In this document: in pieces, positions 12,101-20,182 of the stretch
Numbering within the stretch: position 1 is the first letter of the stretch
Layout: every line of letters begins with the position of its first letter
Assembly (NCBI RefSeq): GCF_000175635.1
Contig: NZ_ACVP01000025.1
Location: forward strand, 1 to 64,000
DNA: 64,000 bases
Source of the DNA: Corynebacterium tuberculostearicum SK141
GTDB taxonomy: Bacteria; Actinomycetota; Actinomycetes; Mycobacteriales; Mycobacteriaceae
Direction of reading: 5' to 3'
Notes under the pieces: model-generated
Told to the model about the DNA's origin: nothing
Databases searched by the model: none
Seen by the model: the letters and a program-made list of their open reading frames with translations, nothing else
Translations under genes and position numbers: made by a program

Positions 12101-12753
12101 ACGCGGCCCACCTCGATTTCCGGAATGGTGCGCTGGTCAGCTACGGAAAATTGGCGGATATCGGTAATCTCATCGCCCCAAAACTCCACGCGGACCGGAT
12201 AATCCAGCGTGGTGGGGAAAATATCGATGATGCCGCCGCGCGTAGCGTACTCGCCGCGCTTAGCCACCATGTCTACGTGCTTATAGGCGCGGAACTCGAG
12301 CTCGCGGACTACCTCATCAAAGTCATATTCATGATCTTCTTCGAGGTGGACGGGAGCGCGGCCCTCCACCTCCTGCAGGATGGGCTGGGACAGGCCGCGG
12401 GCAGCCGTGACAATGACCTGCAGGCTATCGAGATTGTGCAGAACTTCAGCGCGGCGGCCGATGATGTCTACGCCGGGGCTCAAACGCTCGTGCGGCAAGG
12501 TCTCCCAGGCGGGGAACATGGCCACCTTCTCCCCCAGCATCGCCGTTAGCTCCGCCGTAAGATCCTCAGCCTCGCGGCTCGTAGCGGTTACCACGAGCAC
12601 TGGGGCATGATGCGCCAAGGTGCCCAAGGCCCACGGCCGGGACTGATCCAAGCCCGTGATGTGGAGGTCTTCGCCCACATGAGAAATCATGCCCTTGAGC
12701 TTGGGATCCGAGGCCGCTACCTTGAGCAGGCCGGCCAGCATTGGGGTCGCCAT
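9115..12753 (-). CDS. mfd: Transcription-repair coupling factor
   Basis: Protein of 1212 residues, the full family length. It is an ATP-driven translocase that removes RNA polymerase stalled at DNA lesions and recruits UvrA. Visible parts in order: UvrB-like N-terminal module (about 1-350), the RNA polymerase interaction domain with GDFVVHETHGIGKF (about 500), then RecG-like helicase motifs VVGDVGYGKTEVAIRAAFKA (Walker A), VVDEEQRFGVEHKE (DEEQ box), TMSATPIPRTL and QLRGRVGRSRERGYAY, and a C-terminal TRCF domain. It starts immediately after the TAG of the upstream TetR gene, with AGGAGG in the TetR C-terminus as ribosome site, so the two are translationally coupled. Confidence 0.97.
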   Translation of the reverse strand: MATPMLAGLLKVAASDPKLKGMISHVGEDLHITGLDQSRPWALGTLAHHAPVLVVTATSREAEDLTAELTAMLGEKVAMFPAWETLPHERLSPGVDIIGRRAEVLHNLDSLQVIVTAARGLSQPILQEVEGRAPVHLEEDHEYDFDEVVRELEFRAYKHVDMVAKRGEYATRGGIIDIFPTTLDYPVRVEFWGDEITDIRQFSVADQRTIPEIEVGRVDIFPARELPITDAIAKRAADLAVKHPGNPALVELLTKVSELIPAEGMEALLPALSDAPMITLPEFLRPTTHVVMVGPEKIRRRVADLEKTDAEFLAAGWEAAAMGADGPLATEGLDTEASSYRSYESLEVSISESSLPLWTFSPPGMLAAPEEETLPLEFEPGPTPRGNIEEIDAMMAQLLAHTNAGGRAAFIAPAQGAIKRMVDRFAEKGIRTKVATPGWEPTAGEVTLYQALSHAGLVFPKVKKPKDAEPLPLVVVTETDLTGNRVGDIAEAKRRPAKRRNKVDPLALKQGDFVVHETHGIGKFLKMAERTIQSGDETSRREYIVLEYAPSKRGQPADQLWVPMDSLDLLSKYTGGESPHLSKMGGSDWKNTKKKARAAVREIAGELVELYAKRQAAPGHQFSPDNPWQAEMEDNFPFVETEDQMLAIDAVKHDMESTVPMDRVVVGDVGYGKTEVAIRAAFKAVQDGMQVAVLVPTTLLAQQHFDTFSERMTGFPVKIEVLSRFTSKKEAKDIFKGLADGSVDIVVGTHRLLQTGVHWKNLGLIVVDEEQRFGVEHKEHIKALKASVDVLTMSATPIPRTLEMSMAGIREMSTILTPPEDRHPVLTYVGAYEDKQVAAAIRRELLRDGQTFFIHNKVSDIEKKARELRDLVPEARVVVAHGQMNEEVLEQTVQGFWDREYDVLVCTTIVETGLDIANANTLIVENAHHMGLSQLHQLRGRVGRSRERGYAYFLYPKGATLTETSYDRLATIAQNNDLGAGMAVAMKDLEMRGAGNVLGAQQSGHIAGVGFDLYVRLVGEAVETFKSLARGEAPTVTDEGPKEIRIDLPVDAHIPEGYIDSERLRLEVYRKLAASQNDDDLKAVIEEMEDRFGPLPQEVLRLLSVARLRHQARRAGISDITVQGTRVKFHPVELPDSKQVRLKRLYPGSSFRAAAKAINVPFPKAGRNVTSPKLRDTELIQWAADFLSALFDVDPINVSGAQPTSNVVSVGE

Positions 12754-13359
12754 CTATTTGCCTCCTAGCTTGGGCTTTACTTCCATACCGGACAAACCAT
12801 TCCAGCATAGATTGACAATATGCGTGGCGACGACTTCCTTATCCGGGTTGCGCTCATCCAGCCACCATTGCGCGGTGGTCGATACCATTCCCACCAGCGC
12901 TTGGCCGTAAATATCCGCCAAATCCGGGTCGATGCCACGGTGCTCAAATGCTTCGCTCAAAATATAGGAAACCTGGCCCACCGCGGAATTCAACAGCGTG
13001 GAGAAACTGCGCTCGTCACCGGGCTTGGCATCGCGCACCAGGATGAGAAAGCCATCAGTTTCTTCCTCAACATAGGTCAAAATGGCCATGACGGCCTGCT
13101 CGATGCGCTCGCGCCAGCTGCCGGTCTTCAAGGAATCAGTAATGACCTTTTCCAGGGCCAGCATCTCGCGGTCAACAACCACCGCATAAAGGCCTTCCTT
13201 GCCCCCGAAGTGCTCATAGACAACGGGTTTGGATACCCCGGCGCGTGCCGCGATCTCTTCGACGCTGGTTCCTTCAAAGCCTAGTTCCGCGAATGCAGCG
13301 CGTCCGATGGAAATGAGTTGTTCGCGGCGTTCCCGGCCGGTCATCCTTTGTCGAGCCAT
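12754..13359 (-). CDS. TetR-family transcriptional regulator
   Basis: Protein of 201 residues. The N-terminal TetR helix-turn-helix is clear: RREQLISIGRAAFAELGFEGTSVEEIAARAGVSKPVVYEHFGGKEGLYAVVVDRE. The C-terminal ligand domain (residues 60-201) is helical without a diagnostic motif. It is directly upstream of mfd and coupled to it, an arrangement I recall from other corynebacteria. The ligand and operator are unknown. Confidence 0.9.
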   Translation of the reverse strand: MARQRMTGRERREQLISIGRAAFAELGFEGTSVEEIAARAGVSKPVVYEHFGGKEGLYAVVVDREMLALEKVITDSLKTGSWRERIEQAVMAILTYVEEETDGFLILVRDAKPGDERSFSTLLNSAVGQVSYILSEAFEHRGIDPDLADIYGQALVGMVSTTAQWWLDERNPDKEVVATHIVNLCWNGLSGMEVKPKLGGK

Positions 13360-13442
13360 GCCCTCTACCCTATCCTTTGCCCCGCAATTTGTGATTTACC
13401 CGGGGGCGTCAGGTACGCTATGCCTACAGCTTTTGCTGTGTT

Positions 13443-13512
13443 TCCCCATGGTGTAATCGGCAACACTACGGTTTTTGGTACCGTCATTCTAGGTTCGAGT
13501 CCTGGTGGGGAA
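13443..13512 (+). tRNA. tRNA-Gln (anticodon UUG), CCA not encoded
   Basis: A 70-base cloverleaf: acceptor TCCCCAT/GTGGGGA, short D arm, anticodon stem ACGGT/ACCGT with loop TTTTGGT (anticodon TTG), T arm CTAGG-TTCGAGT-CCTGG, discriminator A. No CCA is encoded. A promoter-like TACGCT lies at 13414-13419. Its 3' end is duplicated imperfectly at 14701, which marks it as the integration site of a decayed element. Confidence 0.9.
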
Positions 13513-13515
13513 GCT
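13491..13515 (+). repeat. attL-like site: 3' end of tRNA-Gln
   Basis: The T arm and acceptor 3' half (AGGTTCGAGTCCTGG followed by TGGGGAAGCT) recur in the same orientation at 14701-14721, minus three bases. A tyrosine-integrase remnant lies between the copies. This is the usual layout of a tRNA-integrated element. Confidence 0.6.
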
Positions 13516-13523
13516 GATTTTTG

Positions 13524-13565
13524 TAGCCCGTTAACTGGTGTTTTTGCTGGTTGCGGGCTATTTTT
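13524..13565 (+). terminator. Terminator downstream of tRNA-Gln
   Basis: Arms TAGCCCG (13524-13530) and CGGGCTA (13554-13560) with a 23-base loop are followed by TTTTT. The long loop makes it less than ideal, but the position directly after the tRNA fits. Confidence 0.65.
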
Positions 13566-13686
13566 CTACCTAGACCCGTTTACTTTGGCGACGTTTGGCT
13601 ACCTGCGGAAACGTCTCGCTCTCCGTCAAAAGTCCGTCACAAAACACCCCCCTAAAACGACGAAAAGACCCCACCCCGCGATGATC

Positions 13687-13705
13687 TGGCCCCCAAAAGT
13701 TGGAC
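13687..13705. mobile_element. Possible IS3-family terminal repeat remnant
   Basis: The string TGGCCCCCAAAAGTTGGAC resembles the ends of IS3-family elements (consensus-like TGACCCCCAAAAGTTGGAC). It abuts the point where the integrase homology begins, as if an insertion sequence had cut the integrase gene and then been lost. No transposase sequence remains. Confidence 0.35.
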
Positions 13706-13713
13706 TGTTTTAG

Positions 13714-13937
13714 TTCTTGGTTTGATGGTGCGTTGAAGCGGGCGCAGGCTAAGGATGCGTCTATAGAGCGGGTGACGCCACATGGTTTGCGGCATGTGGC
13801 GTCGGAATTGCTGGTGAATGCGGGGGGCGAACGTGAAAGCGGTGGAGACTCAGATGGGTCATGCGTCGGCGACTATGACCCTCGATACCTACAGTGATCT
13901 GTTTGATGATGGTTTGGATGTGGTGGCACAGCGTTGA
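13714..13937 (+). pseudogene. C-terminal remnant of a tyrosine-family integrase, frameshifted
   Basis: About 75 codons of an integrase C-terminus survive. The box-II motif VTPHGLRHVASELLVNAG (R of the catalytic HxxR) is read in one frame. After an apparent extra G in a six-G run near 13829, the next frame gives ANVKAVETQMGHASATMTLDTYSDLF, with the MGH motif and catalytic Tyr, ending in TGA at 13937. The N-terminal two thirds are missing; the upstream edge coincides with an IS3-like end. The frameshift in a homopolymer could be a sequencing error, but the truncation is real. Confidence 0.8.
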
Positions 13938-13986
13938 ACGATGGTTTTCTGATTCCAGTTCTAAACCATCATCCAACGTTTCGTCT

Positions 13987-14535
13987 CTACGCTGATTCCT
14001 TATCTGAAGATGATTTTTCTTTACTAGGCGCAAACACAGCAGCTAAAGCGACGACATCAATCGCGACAAGGAACCCAGCCAGCCACGGCTTATCTAGGTA
14101 TGCGCACCAGCCCGCTAGCAATAGGACAGCGACGACTGAAATAATTCCTAGGATCTGTCCGCGGGAAGCCAATTCGTAGGAATTGTCGACTGTTTGCCTA
14201 CGGACATAATTGTCCGTGCCAATAGAGGACTTTGTAGTCTCGAGCCATGCGTCATAGACTTCGGGAGCTCTTTCCCGCAACTGTTCAGCAACTTCGGGGT
14301 CTGGGTAGTATTGCCGGAATTCTTGGTGGATAAGCGGTATTAGCGCTTGGATGAGAGTGCGGTCTGAAACTCCCTGCCCGTTCGGAATGCCGCTGTTGAG
14401 AAGTTCGTCGAGCGAGTTGCCGGTGACATCCTGTATGTCGCTTTGACTGTTTTCAGTCCCCGCAGATCGAGGATGCTCGCCATCCCGATGAGGATCGGGT
14501 TGGTCGTTCGGTTGATTCGGATTGTCACTGGACAT
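13987..14535 (-). CDS. DUF2335-like small membrane protein
   Basis: Protein of 182 residues from the ATG at 14535 (GAGG 4 bases upstream); an ATG eight codons earlier lacks a ribosome site. The first 45 residues are hydrophilic and Asn/Gln/Pro/Asp-rich. The middle reads YYPDPEVAEQLRERAPEVYDAWLE, and two membrane segments follow (ILGIISVVAVLLLAGWCAY and PWLAGFLVAIDVVALAAVF) with a short basic tail. This matches the layout of DUF2335 membrane proteins (PDPEVL..Y....PG, then RGQ..G and two TMs) found on mobile elements. It is the only intact gene between the two att-like repeats. Function unknown. Confidence 0.6.
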   Translation of the reverse strand: MSSDNPNQPNDQPDPHRDGEHPRSAGTENSQSDIQDVTGNSLDELLNSGIPNGQGVSDRTLIQALIPLIHQEFRQYYPDPEVAEQLRERAPEVYDAWLETTKSSIGTDNYVRRQTVDNSYELASRGQILGIISVVAVLLLAGWCAYLDKPWLAGFLVAIDVVALAAVFAPSKEKSSSDKESA

Positions 14536-14700
14536 GTCACCTCGTTTCTCGTGAAGCATCGATTATGACTCAATTTTACCTCAATTCAAAGTCTTTTTCT
14601 CACAACGATCTTTATGGCCGCGGGTGCGAGTTATTTTGTTTTATGTCGTCAAAATATCGTCAGATGAGGAGGTTTGCCGAGCTGAGCAGAGCATTTAACA

Positions 14701-14721
14701 AGGTTCGAGTCCTGGGGAAGC
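14701..14721 (+). repeat. attR-like imperfect copy of the tRNA-Gln 3' end
   Basis: AGGTTCGAGTCCTGG then GGAAGCT matches 13491-13515 except for a 3-base deletion, and is followed by a T-run as after the real tRNA. With the integrase remnant it defines an element scar of about 1.2 kb. Confidence 0.6.
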
Positions 14722-14725
14722 TTTT

Positions 14726-15442
14726 TTAGTTTTTCTTCCTACCGCGGCGAAAGCCTTTGAGCTCGGCTTTCTTCGCAATAGCCGCCACTTGGGCGGCGGT
14801 GTAGTTGACGGGGGCTACACCGGCGCGGGGCAGGACCCAGCCGCGCCAATAGGACACGATGGCCATGCCACTGCCGACGATCGGCGCGACCACCATGCCG
14901 AGTGCAAACTGTCCGTAATCGGCAAAAGTAACCATGACGATGCCGGTGAGGATAGAGGGCACGGCATACAGGGGGCTGCCACCAAAGATGGACGGGATTT
15001 CCCCAGACGCAATATCGCGGACCATTCCCCCGCCCACTGCGGTAAGCACGCCCAGAAAGACACAGGGAATAAGTGGCATGCCGTGGGTGAGCGCTTTGAC
15101 GCAGCCGGTAGTGGACCACACGCCGAGAATAATGGCATCGCCGTGTTCGCGGAATAGCTCCCACGCCTTGCCCTTGAGATCGATAAGAAACGCTATGAGA
15201 GCACCTCCGCACGCAAGGCCGAGGTACCACGGGTCTGAGATCGCTGCCGCTGCTCCATCCCCGATGAGCATGTCACGGATCATGCCACCGGCCAGCCCTG
15301 AAAAGAGGGCGAGGAATACGAAGCCCACAATGTCGAATTCGCGGCGGCGGGCAAGGGTGCCGCCAATGATGCCGTTCAAAACTACGCCGAGAAGATCGAA
15401 GGCTTGGTAGAGCGAATTGATGAGGGGATCGACATCGTGCAT
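14726..15442 (-). CDS. TRIC/UPF0126-family membrane protein
   Basis: Protein of 238 residues from the ATG at 15442 (AGGAGG 10 bases upstream). It has about seven membrane segments in two repeats, each with the hallmark glycine stretch: LFSGLAGGMIRDMLIGD and LTAVGGGMVRDIASGEIPSIF. This is the UPF0126 family, related to trimeric intracellular cation channels and the YicG group; bacterial members conduct potassium or transport small metabolites. The basic C-terminus ends in KGFRRGRKKN. It begins just outside the attR-like repeat and diverges from the MFS gene. Confidence 0.85.
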   Translation of the reverse strand: MHDVDPLINSLYQAFDLLGVVLNGIIGGTLARRREFDIVGFVFLALFSGLAGGMIRDMLIGDGAAAAISDPWYLGLACGGALIAFLIDLKGKAWELFREHGDAIILGVWSTTGCVKALTHGMPLIPCVFLGVLTAVGGGMVRDIASGEIPSIFGGSPLYAVPSILTGIVMVTFADYGQFALGMVVAPIVGSGMAIVSYWRGWVLPRAGVAPVNYTAAQVAAIAKKAELKGFRRGRKKN

Positions 15443-15564
15443 GATTCTTAGGCCTCCTGCCGCGCGGGTAGAATTTCGGCGTGACTGCGGCCGTCTTTTA
15501 CTCTCCGGCGTGTCAGCATGGCTCTTATTTAACCAACTCGTTTCTCTGAAAGATCGCATTTCTC

Positions 15565-16761
15565 ATGTCTAAATCCAACGCCCGGTATTTCATCTGGTCC
15601 AATGGCCTGCAAAATTTGGGCGATCAGATTGTTGCTGCCAAGACGGTGCTTCCCGCGCTTTTTAGTGCGGCCGGAGTGCCTGCGTTCTTTACCGGTCTGC
15701 TCACCCCTATCCGCGAGTCCGGTTCGATGCTCCCGCAGGCGGCGCTGACCCCGTGGGTGACTACCTATAGGGCCCGCAAGCGCCTGTGGATTATCGGTTC
15801 GCTGGGACAAGCGGTATCCGCCGCGGTCATCGCGCTCGCGGCATTTTTTACCCGCGGGGCGGTATTGGGCGTGGTGGTGCTGGTGGCCTTGGCGGCGCTG
15901 TCCCTCTTCCGCGCGCTGTGCTCGATTGCGGGCAAGGACGTGCAAGCGCGCACGATTTCTAAGGGCGCACGCGGCCGAGTGACCGGTAGCGCGGCAGCCC
16001 TCGGTGGCGGTGCCACTTTGCTGACCGGCATTATCCTTTACTTTCTCGGCGAGCTCAGCATTCCCATGATGGGCACGGTCCTCGCCGTTGGTGCGGCCAC
16101 GTGGGCCATTGCCGCGTGGGTCTTTTCGCACGTGGATGAGCCGGTGCCAGAGGAAGCCGAAGGGGGCATCGATAAGCGCTGGTGGCAAGATACCTGGCAG
16201 CTTTTTACCAGCGACGGCCAATTTCGCAACTTCGTCATCGTCCGCGCGCTGCTGCTCGTTTCGGCGCTATCGACCTCTTTTATTGTGCTGCTCAGCAGCA
16301 ACCTTTCTGGGCTCTACGGATTCGTGCTAGCTTCCGGCCTAGCCTCCCTGGTGGGCGGGCGCATCTCCGGCGTGTATTCGGATAAGTCCTCTAAGAACAC
16401 CATGGCCGTGGGCGCGGCCGTGGCTTCCGTCGTGCTGGTGCTTTTGGTCGCCAGCTCGCACTGGGCACCGGATGCGGTCAATGCCTGGGTCATGCCGATT
16501 GGCTTCTTCGCCGTGAACCTGGCGCACACGGCTATTCGCGTGGCGCGTAAGACCTACGTGGTGGATATGGCCGGCGGCGACAAGCGCACCCAGTATGTGG
16601 GTGCGGCCAATACGATGATGGGCGTTATCTTGCTTATCGTCGGTGGCATTTCCTCCGTGGTGGCACTGGCCGGACCTGAGGCGGCGCTGCTCTTCCTTGC
16701 CCTCATTGGTTTCCTCGGTGTGTGGCGCGCCCGCGGCCTGAAAGAGGTTTCTCACACATAA
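15565..16761 (+). CDS. Major facilitator superfamily transporter
   Basis: Protein of 398 residues with about 11 to 12 membrane segments. Features include QNLGDQIVAAKTVLPALF in TM1, a PQAALTPWVTTYRARKRLW loop like the MFS loop 2-3, a central hydrophilic loop (EPVPEEAEGGIDKRWWQDTWQLF) between the halves, and GRISGVYSDKSSKNTM in the second half. The substrate cannot be told. The gene diverges from the TRIC gene and is followed by glmU. Confidence 0.8.
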   Translation: MSKSNARYFIWSNGLQNLGDQIVAAKTVLPALFSAAGVPAFFTGLLTPIRESGSMLPQAALTPWVTTYRARKRLWIIGSLGQAVSAAVIALAAFFTRGAVLGVVVLVALAALSLFRALCSIAGKDVQARTISKGARGRVTGSAAALGGGATLLTGIILYFLGELSIPMMGTVLAVGAATWAIAAWVFSHVDEPVPEEAEGGIDKRWWQDTWQLFTSDGQFRNFVIVRALLLVSALSTSFIVLLSSNLSGLYGFVLASGLASLVGGRISGVYSDKSSKNTMAVGAAVASVVLVLLVASSHWAPDAVNAWVMPIGFFAVNLAHTAIRVARKTYVVDMAGGDKRTQYVGAANTMMGVILLIVGGISSVVALAGPEAALLFLALIGFLGVWRARGLKEVSHT

Positions 16762-16828
16762 ATCGCACTTGGGCTATAGGATGTAGTCCGGATAAGAATC
16801 AGACTCGACCCCAGGAGTTCAATAACCC

Positions 16829-18274
16829 GTGGTAGCAACAACCTCGTGTGCTGTCGTCGTCCTTGCGGCTGGCGCCGGCACCCGCATGAAGTCCACTAAG
16901 CAGAAGACCTTGCATGAGATTGGCGGTCGCACCTTGCTCGGCCACGCTCTGCATGCTGCGGCCGGGATCAACCCGGAGCGCATCGTGACGGTGGTGGGCC
17001 ACCAGCGCGATCAGGTCTCCCCCGCCGTGGATGCCATCGCCCAGGAGCTGGACTGCGAGGTACTGCAGGCGGTGCAGGAAGAGCAGCTGGGCACCGGTCA
17101 TGCCGTGGCCTGCGGCTTGGAGCCGATTCCGGACTTCGAGGGAACCGTCATTGTCACCAACGGCGACGTCCCGCTGCTGACCCCAGAGACCATCGAGGGC
17201 CTGCGCGCCACCCACACCGAGCAGGGTAACGCGGTCACTGTGCTCTCGATGCGCCTCGATGACCCGACCGGTTACGGCCGCATCATTCGCGCTGAGGACG
17301 GCAGCGTGTCTGCCATCGTTGAGCAAAAGGATGCCACCGAAGAGCAGCGCCAGGTCGATGAGGTCAACTCCGGCGTCTTTGCCTTTGATGGGCGCGTGCT
17401 TGCCGACGCCCTCCAGAAGCTCGACTCCAATAACGCCCAAGGCGAGCTGTATATCACTGATGTGCTCGAGATTGCCCGCACCGCAGGACACGGCGTCGGC
17501 GCGCACGTAGCAGCGGATCCGGCCGAACTCGCGGGCGTCAATGACCGCGTGCAGCTCGCCGCTGCCGGCCGTGAGCTCAACCGCCGCATGGTAGAAAAGG
17601 CGATGCGCGGCGGCGCCACCATCGTGGATCCGGAGACCACCTGGATTGGTGTCAACGTCACCGTGGGCTCCGATGTCATTATTCACCCGGGCACCCAGCT
17701 GTGGGGCGCTACCAGCATCGCCGATAACGCCGAGATTGGCCCCGACACCACCTTGACCAACATGCAGGTGGGCGAGGGCGCTTCCGTCGTGCGCACCCAT
17801 GGCAGCGATTCCGTCATTGGTACCAACGCTAAGGTCGGCCCGTTTACCTATATCCGCCCGAAGACCGTGGTGGGCGAGGACGGAAAGCTCGGCGGCTTCG
17901 TAGAGGCAAAGAACGCCCAGATTGGCCGCGGCTCCAAGGTTCCGCACCTGACCTATATCGGCGATGCCACCGTGGGCGAGCAGTCCAATATCGGCGCCTC
18001 CTCCGTCTTCGTCAACTACGACGGCGTAAACAAGCACCACACCACCATCGGCAGCCACGTGCGCACCGGTTCTGACACAATGTTTATCGCTCCGGTCAAT
18101 GTCGGTGATGGCGCATACTCCGGTGCGGGTACAGTAATTAAAGACGATGTTCCTGCGGGAGCACTCGCAGTCTCCGGTGGCAAACAGCGCAACATCGAGG
18201 GCTGGGTTCAAAAGAAGCGTCCGGGTACTCCCGCGGCTGAGGCCGCAGCCCGTGCGCAGGACAACGAAAAGTAA
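16829..18274 (+). CDS. glmU: Bifunctional N-acetylglucosamine-1-phosphate uridyltransferase / glucosamine-1-phosphate acetyltransferase
   Basis: Protein of 481 residues from a GTG. The N-terminal pyrophosphorylase domain has [13 protein letters not shown] and later NGDVPLL; the C-terminal left-handed beta-helix (about residue 260 on) carries hexapeptide repeats and the acetyl-CoA site region [12 protein letters not shown]. It makes UDP-GlcNAc for peptidoglycan and cell-wall arabinogalactan linkage. It is followed after 15 bases by prs, an arrangement conserved in Actinobacteria. Confidence 0.96.
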   Translation: MVATTSCAVVVLAAGAGTRMKSTKQKTLHEIGGRTLLGHALHAAAGINPERIVTVVGHQRDQVSPAVDAIAQELDCEVLQAVQEEQLGTGHAVACGLEPIPDFEGTVIVTNGDVPLLTPETIEGLRATHTEQGNAVTVLSMRLDDPTGYGRIIRAEDGSVSAIVEQKDATEEQRQVDEVNSGVFAFDGRVLADALQKLDSNNAQGELYITDVLEIARTAGHGVGAHVAADPAELAGVNDRVQLAAAGRELNRRMVEKAMRGGATIVDPETTWIGVNVTVGSDVIIHPGTQLWGATSIADNAEIGPDTTLTNMQVGEGASVVRTHGSDSVIGTNAKVGPFTYIRPKTVVGEDGKLGGFVEAKNAQIGRGSKVPHLTYIGDATVGEQSNIGASSVFVNYDGVNKHHTTIGSHVRTGSDTMFIAPVNVGDGAYSGAGTVIKDDVPAGALAVSGGKQRNIEGWVQKKRPGTPAAEAAARAQDNEK

Positions 18275-18289
18275 GGGGCACATTCTCCC

Positions 18290-19264
18290 ATGACTGGCAA
18301 GGTAACTGGTAGCAGCAAGAACATGAAGCTCTTCTCTGGGCGTGCACACCCAGAGTTGGCAGAGGCTGTGGCTAAGGAGCTCAAGACCGATCTGGTTCCT
18401 ACCACCGCCCGCGACTTCGCTAACGGCGAAATCTTCATCCGCTTTGAGGAGTCCGTGCGTGGCGCCGACTGCTTCGTAATGCAGTCTCATACCCAGCCAC
18501 TCAATAAGTGGCTGGTAGAGCAGCTCATCATGATCGATGCTTTGAAGCGCGGCTCCGCTAAGCGCATCACCGCCATCCTTCCCTTCTACCCATATGCACG
18601 CCAGGATAAGAAGCACCTGGGCCGCGAGCCTATTTCCGCCCGCCTGGTGGCAGACCTCTTGCAGGCTGCCGGCGCAGACCGCATCGTGTCCGTGGACCTG
18701 CACACCGATCAGATCCAGGGCTTCTTCGATGGCCCGGTCGATCACATGCACGCTCAGCCCATCCTGACCGATTACATCAAGTCCAAGTACGCCACCGATA
18801 ACATCACCGTGGTCTCCCCGGATGCTGGCCGCGTGAAGGTGGCAGAAAAGTGGGCCCACGACTTGGGCGACGCCCCGCTGGCCTTCGTGCACAAGACCCG
18901 CTCCAACACCGAGGCCAATAAGACGGTGTCCAACCGCGTGGTCGGCGATGTAGAGGGCAAGGACTGCGTGCTTCTCGACGACATGATTGACACCGGTGGC
19001 ACCATCGCCGGCGCCGTGCGCGTTCTGAAGGACGCCGGTGCGAAGAAGGTCATCATCGCCTGCACCCACGGCGTCTTCTCCGACCCAGCTCGCGAGCGTC
19101 TCTCCGAGTGCGGCGCGGAGGAAGTTATCACCACCGATACCCTGCCGCAGTCCACCGAAGGCTGGTCCAACCTCACGGTGCTGTCCATTGCACCGCTTTT
19201 GGCACAGACCATCCACGAGATCTTTGAGAATGGTTCCGTGACCACCCTTTTCGACCGCGCCTAA
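18290..19264 (+). CDS. prs: Ribose-phosphate pyrophosphokinase (PRPP synthetase)
   Basis: Protein of 324 residues that makes PRPP from ribose 5-phosphate and ATP for nucleotide, histidine and tryptophan synthesis, and for decaprenyl-phosphoryl arabinose in Corynebacteriales. Motifs: FPYARQDKK-like FYPYARQDKKHLGREPISARL, the signature VDLHTDQIQGFF, and the PRPP loop VLLDDMIDTGGTIAGA. The operon with glmU ends at a strong terminator 8 bases after the stop. Confidence 0.97.
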   Translation: MTGKVTGSSKNMKLFSGRAHPELAEAVAKELKTDLVPTTARDFANGEIFIRFEESVRGADCFVMQSHTQPLNKWLVEQLIMIDALKRGSAKRITAILPFYPYARQDKKHLGREPISARLVADLLQAAGADRIVSVDLHTDQIQGFFDGPVDHMHAQPILTDYIKSKYATDNITVVSPDAGRVKVAEKWAHDLGDAPLAFVHKTRSNTEANKTVSNRVVGDVEGKDCVLLDDMIDTGGTIAGAVRVLKDAGAKKVIIACTHGVFSDPARERLSECGAEEVITTDTLPQSTEGWSNLTVLSIAPLLAQTIHEIFENGSVTTLFDRA

Positions 19265-19271
19265 GCGCAGG

Positions 19272-19299
19272 GCCGCCGAGATTTCCCTCGGCGGCTTTT
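19272..19299 (+). terminator. Terminator of the glmU-prs operon
   Basis: Perfect 9-bp stem GCCGCCGAG/CTCGGCGGC with a 6-base loop, followed by TTTTGATTT. Confidence 0.9.
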
Positions 19300-19344
19300 G
19301 ATTTGCCCCTGACGCACGTGCTAATCTAACTCAGTCTCGGCGAG

Positions 19345-19460
19345 GGCGACCTCAGGATGAGGAAGCCGTTATCGACGCGATTGAAGTTAGAGCATGTTGC
19401 TTTTTATATACGCCTGCGATGACTCGTCCAAGACGTCCATCGGCAGGCTTTCGTCGTTTT
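19345..19460 (+). promoter_or_regulatory. Structured rplY leader, possible attenuator
   Basis: Between the prs terminator and rplY lie about 200 bases without a convincing gene. Two hairpins stand out. The first is 19345-19367 (GGC-CCTCA loop TGAGG-GCC). The second is a long stem GCCTGC-GATG (19412-19421) with CATC-G-GCAGGC (19438-19448), enclosing CGTC/GACG and followed by TTTCGTCGTTTTT, which looks like a Rho-independent terminator upstream of the coding sequence. A 21-codon reading frame from the ATG at 19358 stops (TGA 19421-19423) in the 5' arm of that stem. The arrangement suggests attenuation or autoregulation by L25; this is inference. Confidence 0.5.
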
Positions 19461-19506
19461 TATCGCGTTGGCCGCGCCGCACTACTTTAACTAAGGAGAA
19501 TGAAGC

Positions 19507-20160
19507 ATGGCACAGCGCCCAGTAATTAAGGCTGAAGCACGTACCGAATTTGGCAAGGGTGTCGCACGCCGCCTGCGCCGCGAGTGGAAGGTTCCAGGCG
19601 TCATCTACGGTTCCCACCAGGAGCCGGTCCACTTCGCAGTTCCGCTGCTGGACATCCAGTCCCTCGTCCGCAACAACGGCGTCAACGCCGTTCTGGAGCT
19701 GGAGATCGACGGCGAGCAGTACCTGACCATGGTTAAGCACGTTGACCAGAACGTCCTGACCTTCGACATCGACCACGTTGACCTGCTGGCCATTAAGCGC
19801 GGCGAGAAGGTTGAGGTTGAGGTTCCGGTTACCCTGACCGGCGAGCCAGCTGCAGGCACCATGCACATCCAGGATGCTGACGTACTGCTGGTTGAGGCAG
19901 ACGTACTGAACATTCCGGAGGAGATCGAGGTTTCCATCGAGGGCCTCGAGGACGGCGCAGTTATCACCGCGGGCGACGTCACCATGCCGGAAGACACCAC
20001 CCTGGTGGCAGAGGAAGACACCGTTATCGTCTCCATCTCCCTGCCTGAGGTTGATGAAGAGCTCGAGGAAGCAGCCGAGGCTGCTGAGGAAGGCGGCGCT
20101 GACGCCGGCGCCGAGTCCGCAGAGGATTCCGAGGAGTCCGCTGACTCTGACGAGGAGTAA
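19507..20160 (+). CDS. rplY: 50S ribosomal protein L25 / Ctc
   Basis: Protein of 217 residues. The N-terminal L25 domain binds 5S rRNA loop E (EARTEFGKGVARRLRREWKVPGVIYG), and the C-terminal TL5/Ctc beta domain follows (about 100-190). The last 40 residues are a strongly acidic Ala/Glu/Asp/Ser tail, typical of actinobacterial L25. An AAGGAG ribosome site lies 7 bases before the ATG. A structured leader and a downstream terminator make it its own transcription unit. Confidence 0.95.
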   Translation: MAQRPVIKAEARTEFGKGVARRLRREWKVPGVIYGSHQEPVHFAVPLLDIQSLVRNNGVNAVLELEIDGEQYLTMVKHVDQNVLTFDIDHVDLLAIKRGEKVEVEVPVTLTGEPAAGTMHIQDADVLLVEADVLNIPEEIEVSIEGLEDGAVITAGDVTMPEDTTLVAEEDTVIVSISLPEVDEELEEAAEAAEEGGADAGAESAEDSEESADSDEE

Positions 20161-20182
20161 TCCCCTCCCCTTCACACGCATA

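Noticed and set aside
16799..19216. A long 805-codon open frame on the minus strand across glmU and prs
   Set aside because: It is the complement of two highly conserved genes; its composition and lack of motifs mark it as a shadow frame of GC-rich coding DNA. The same holds for the long minus frames over prfC (33353-34696) and mmpL (42731-43900).
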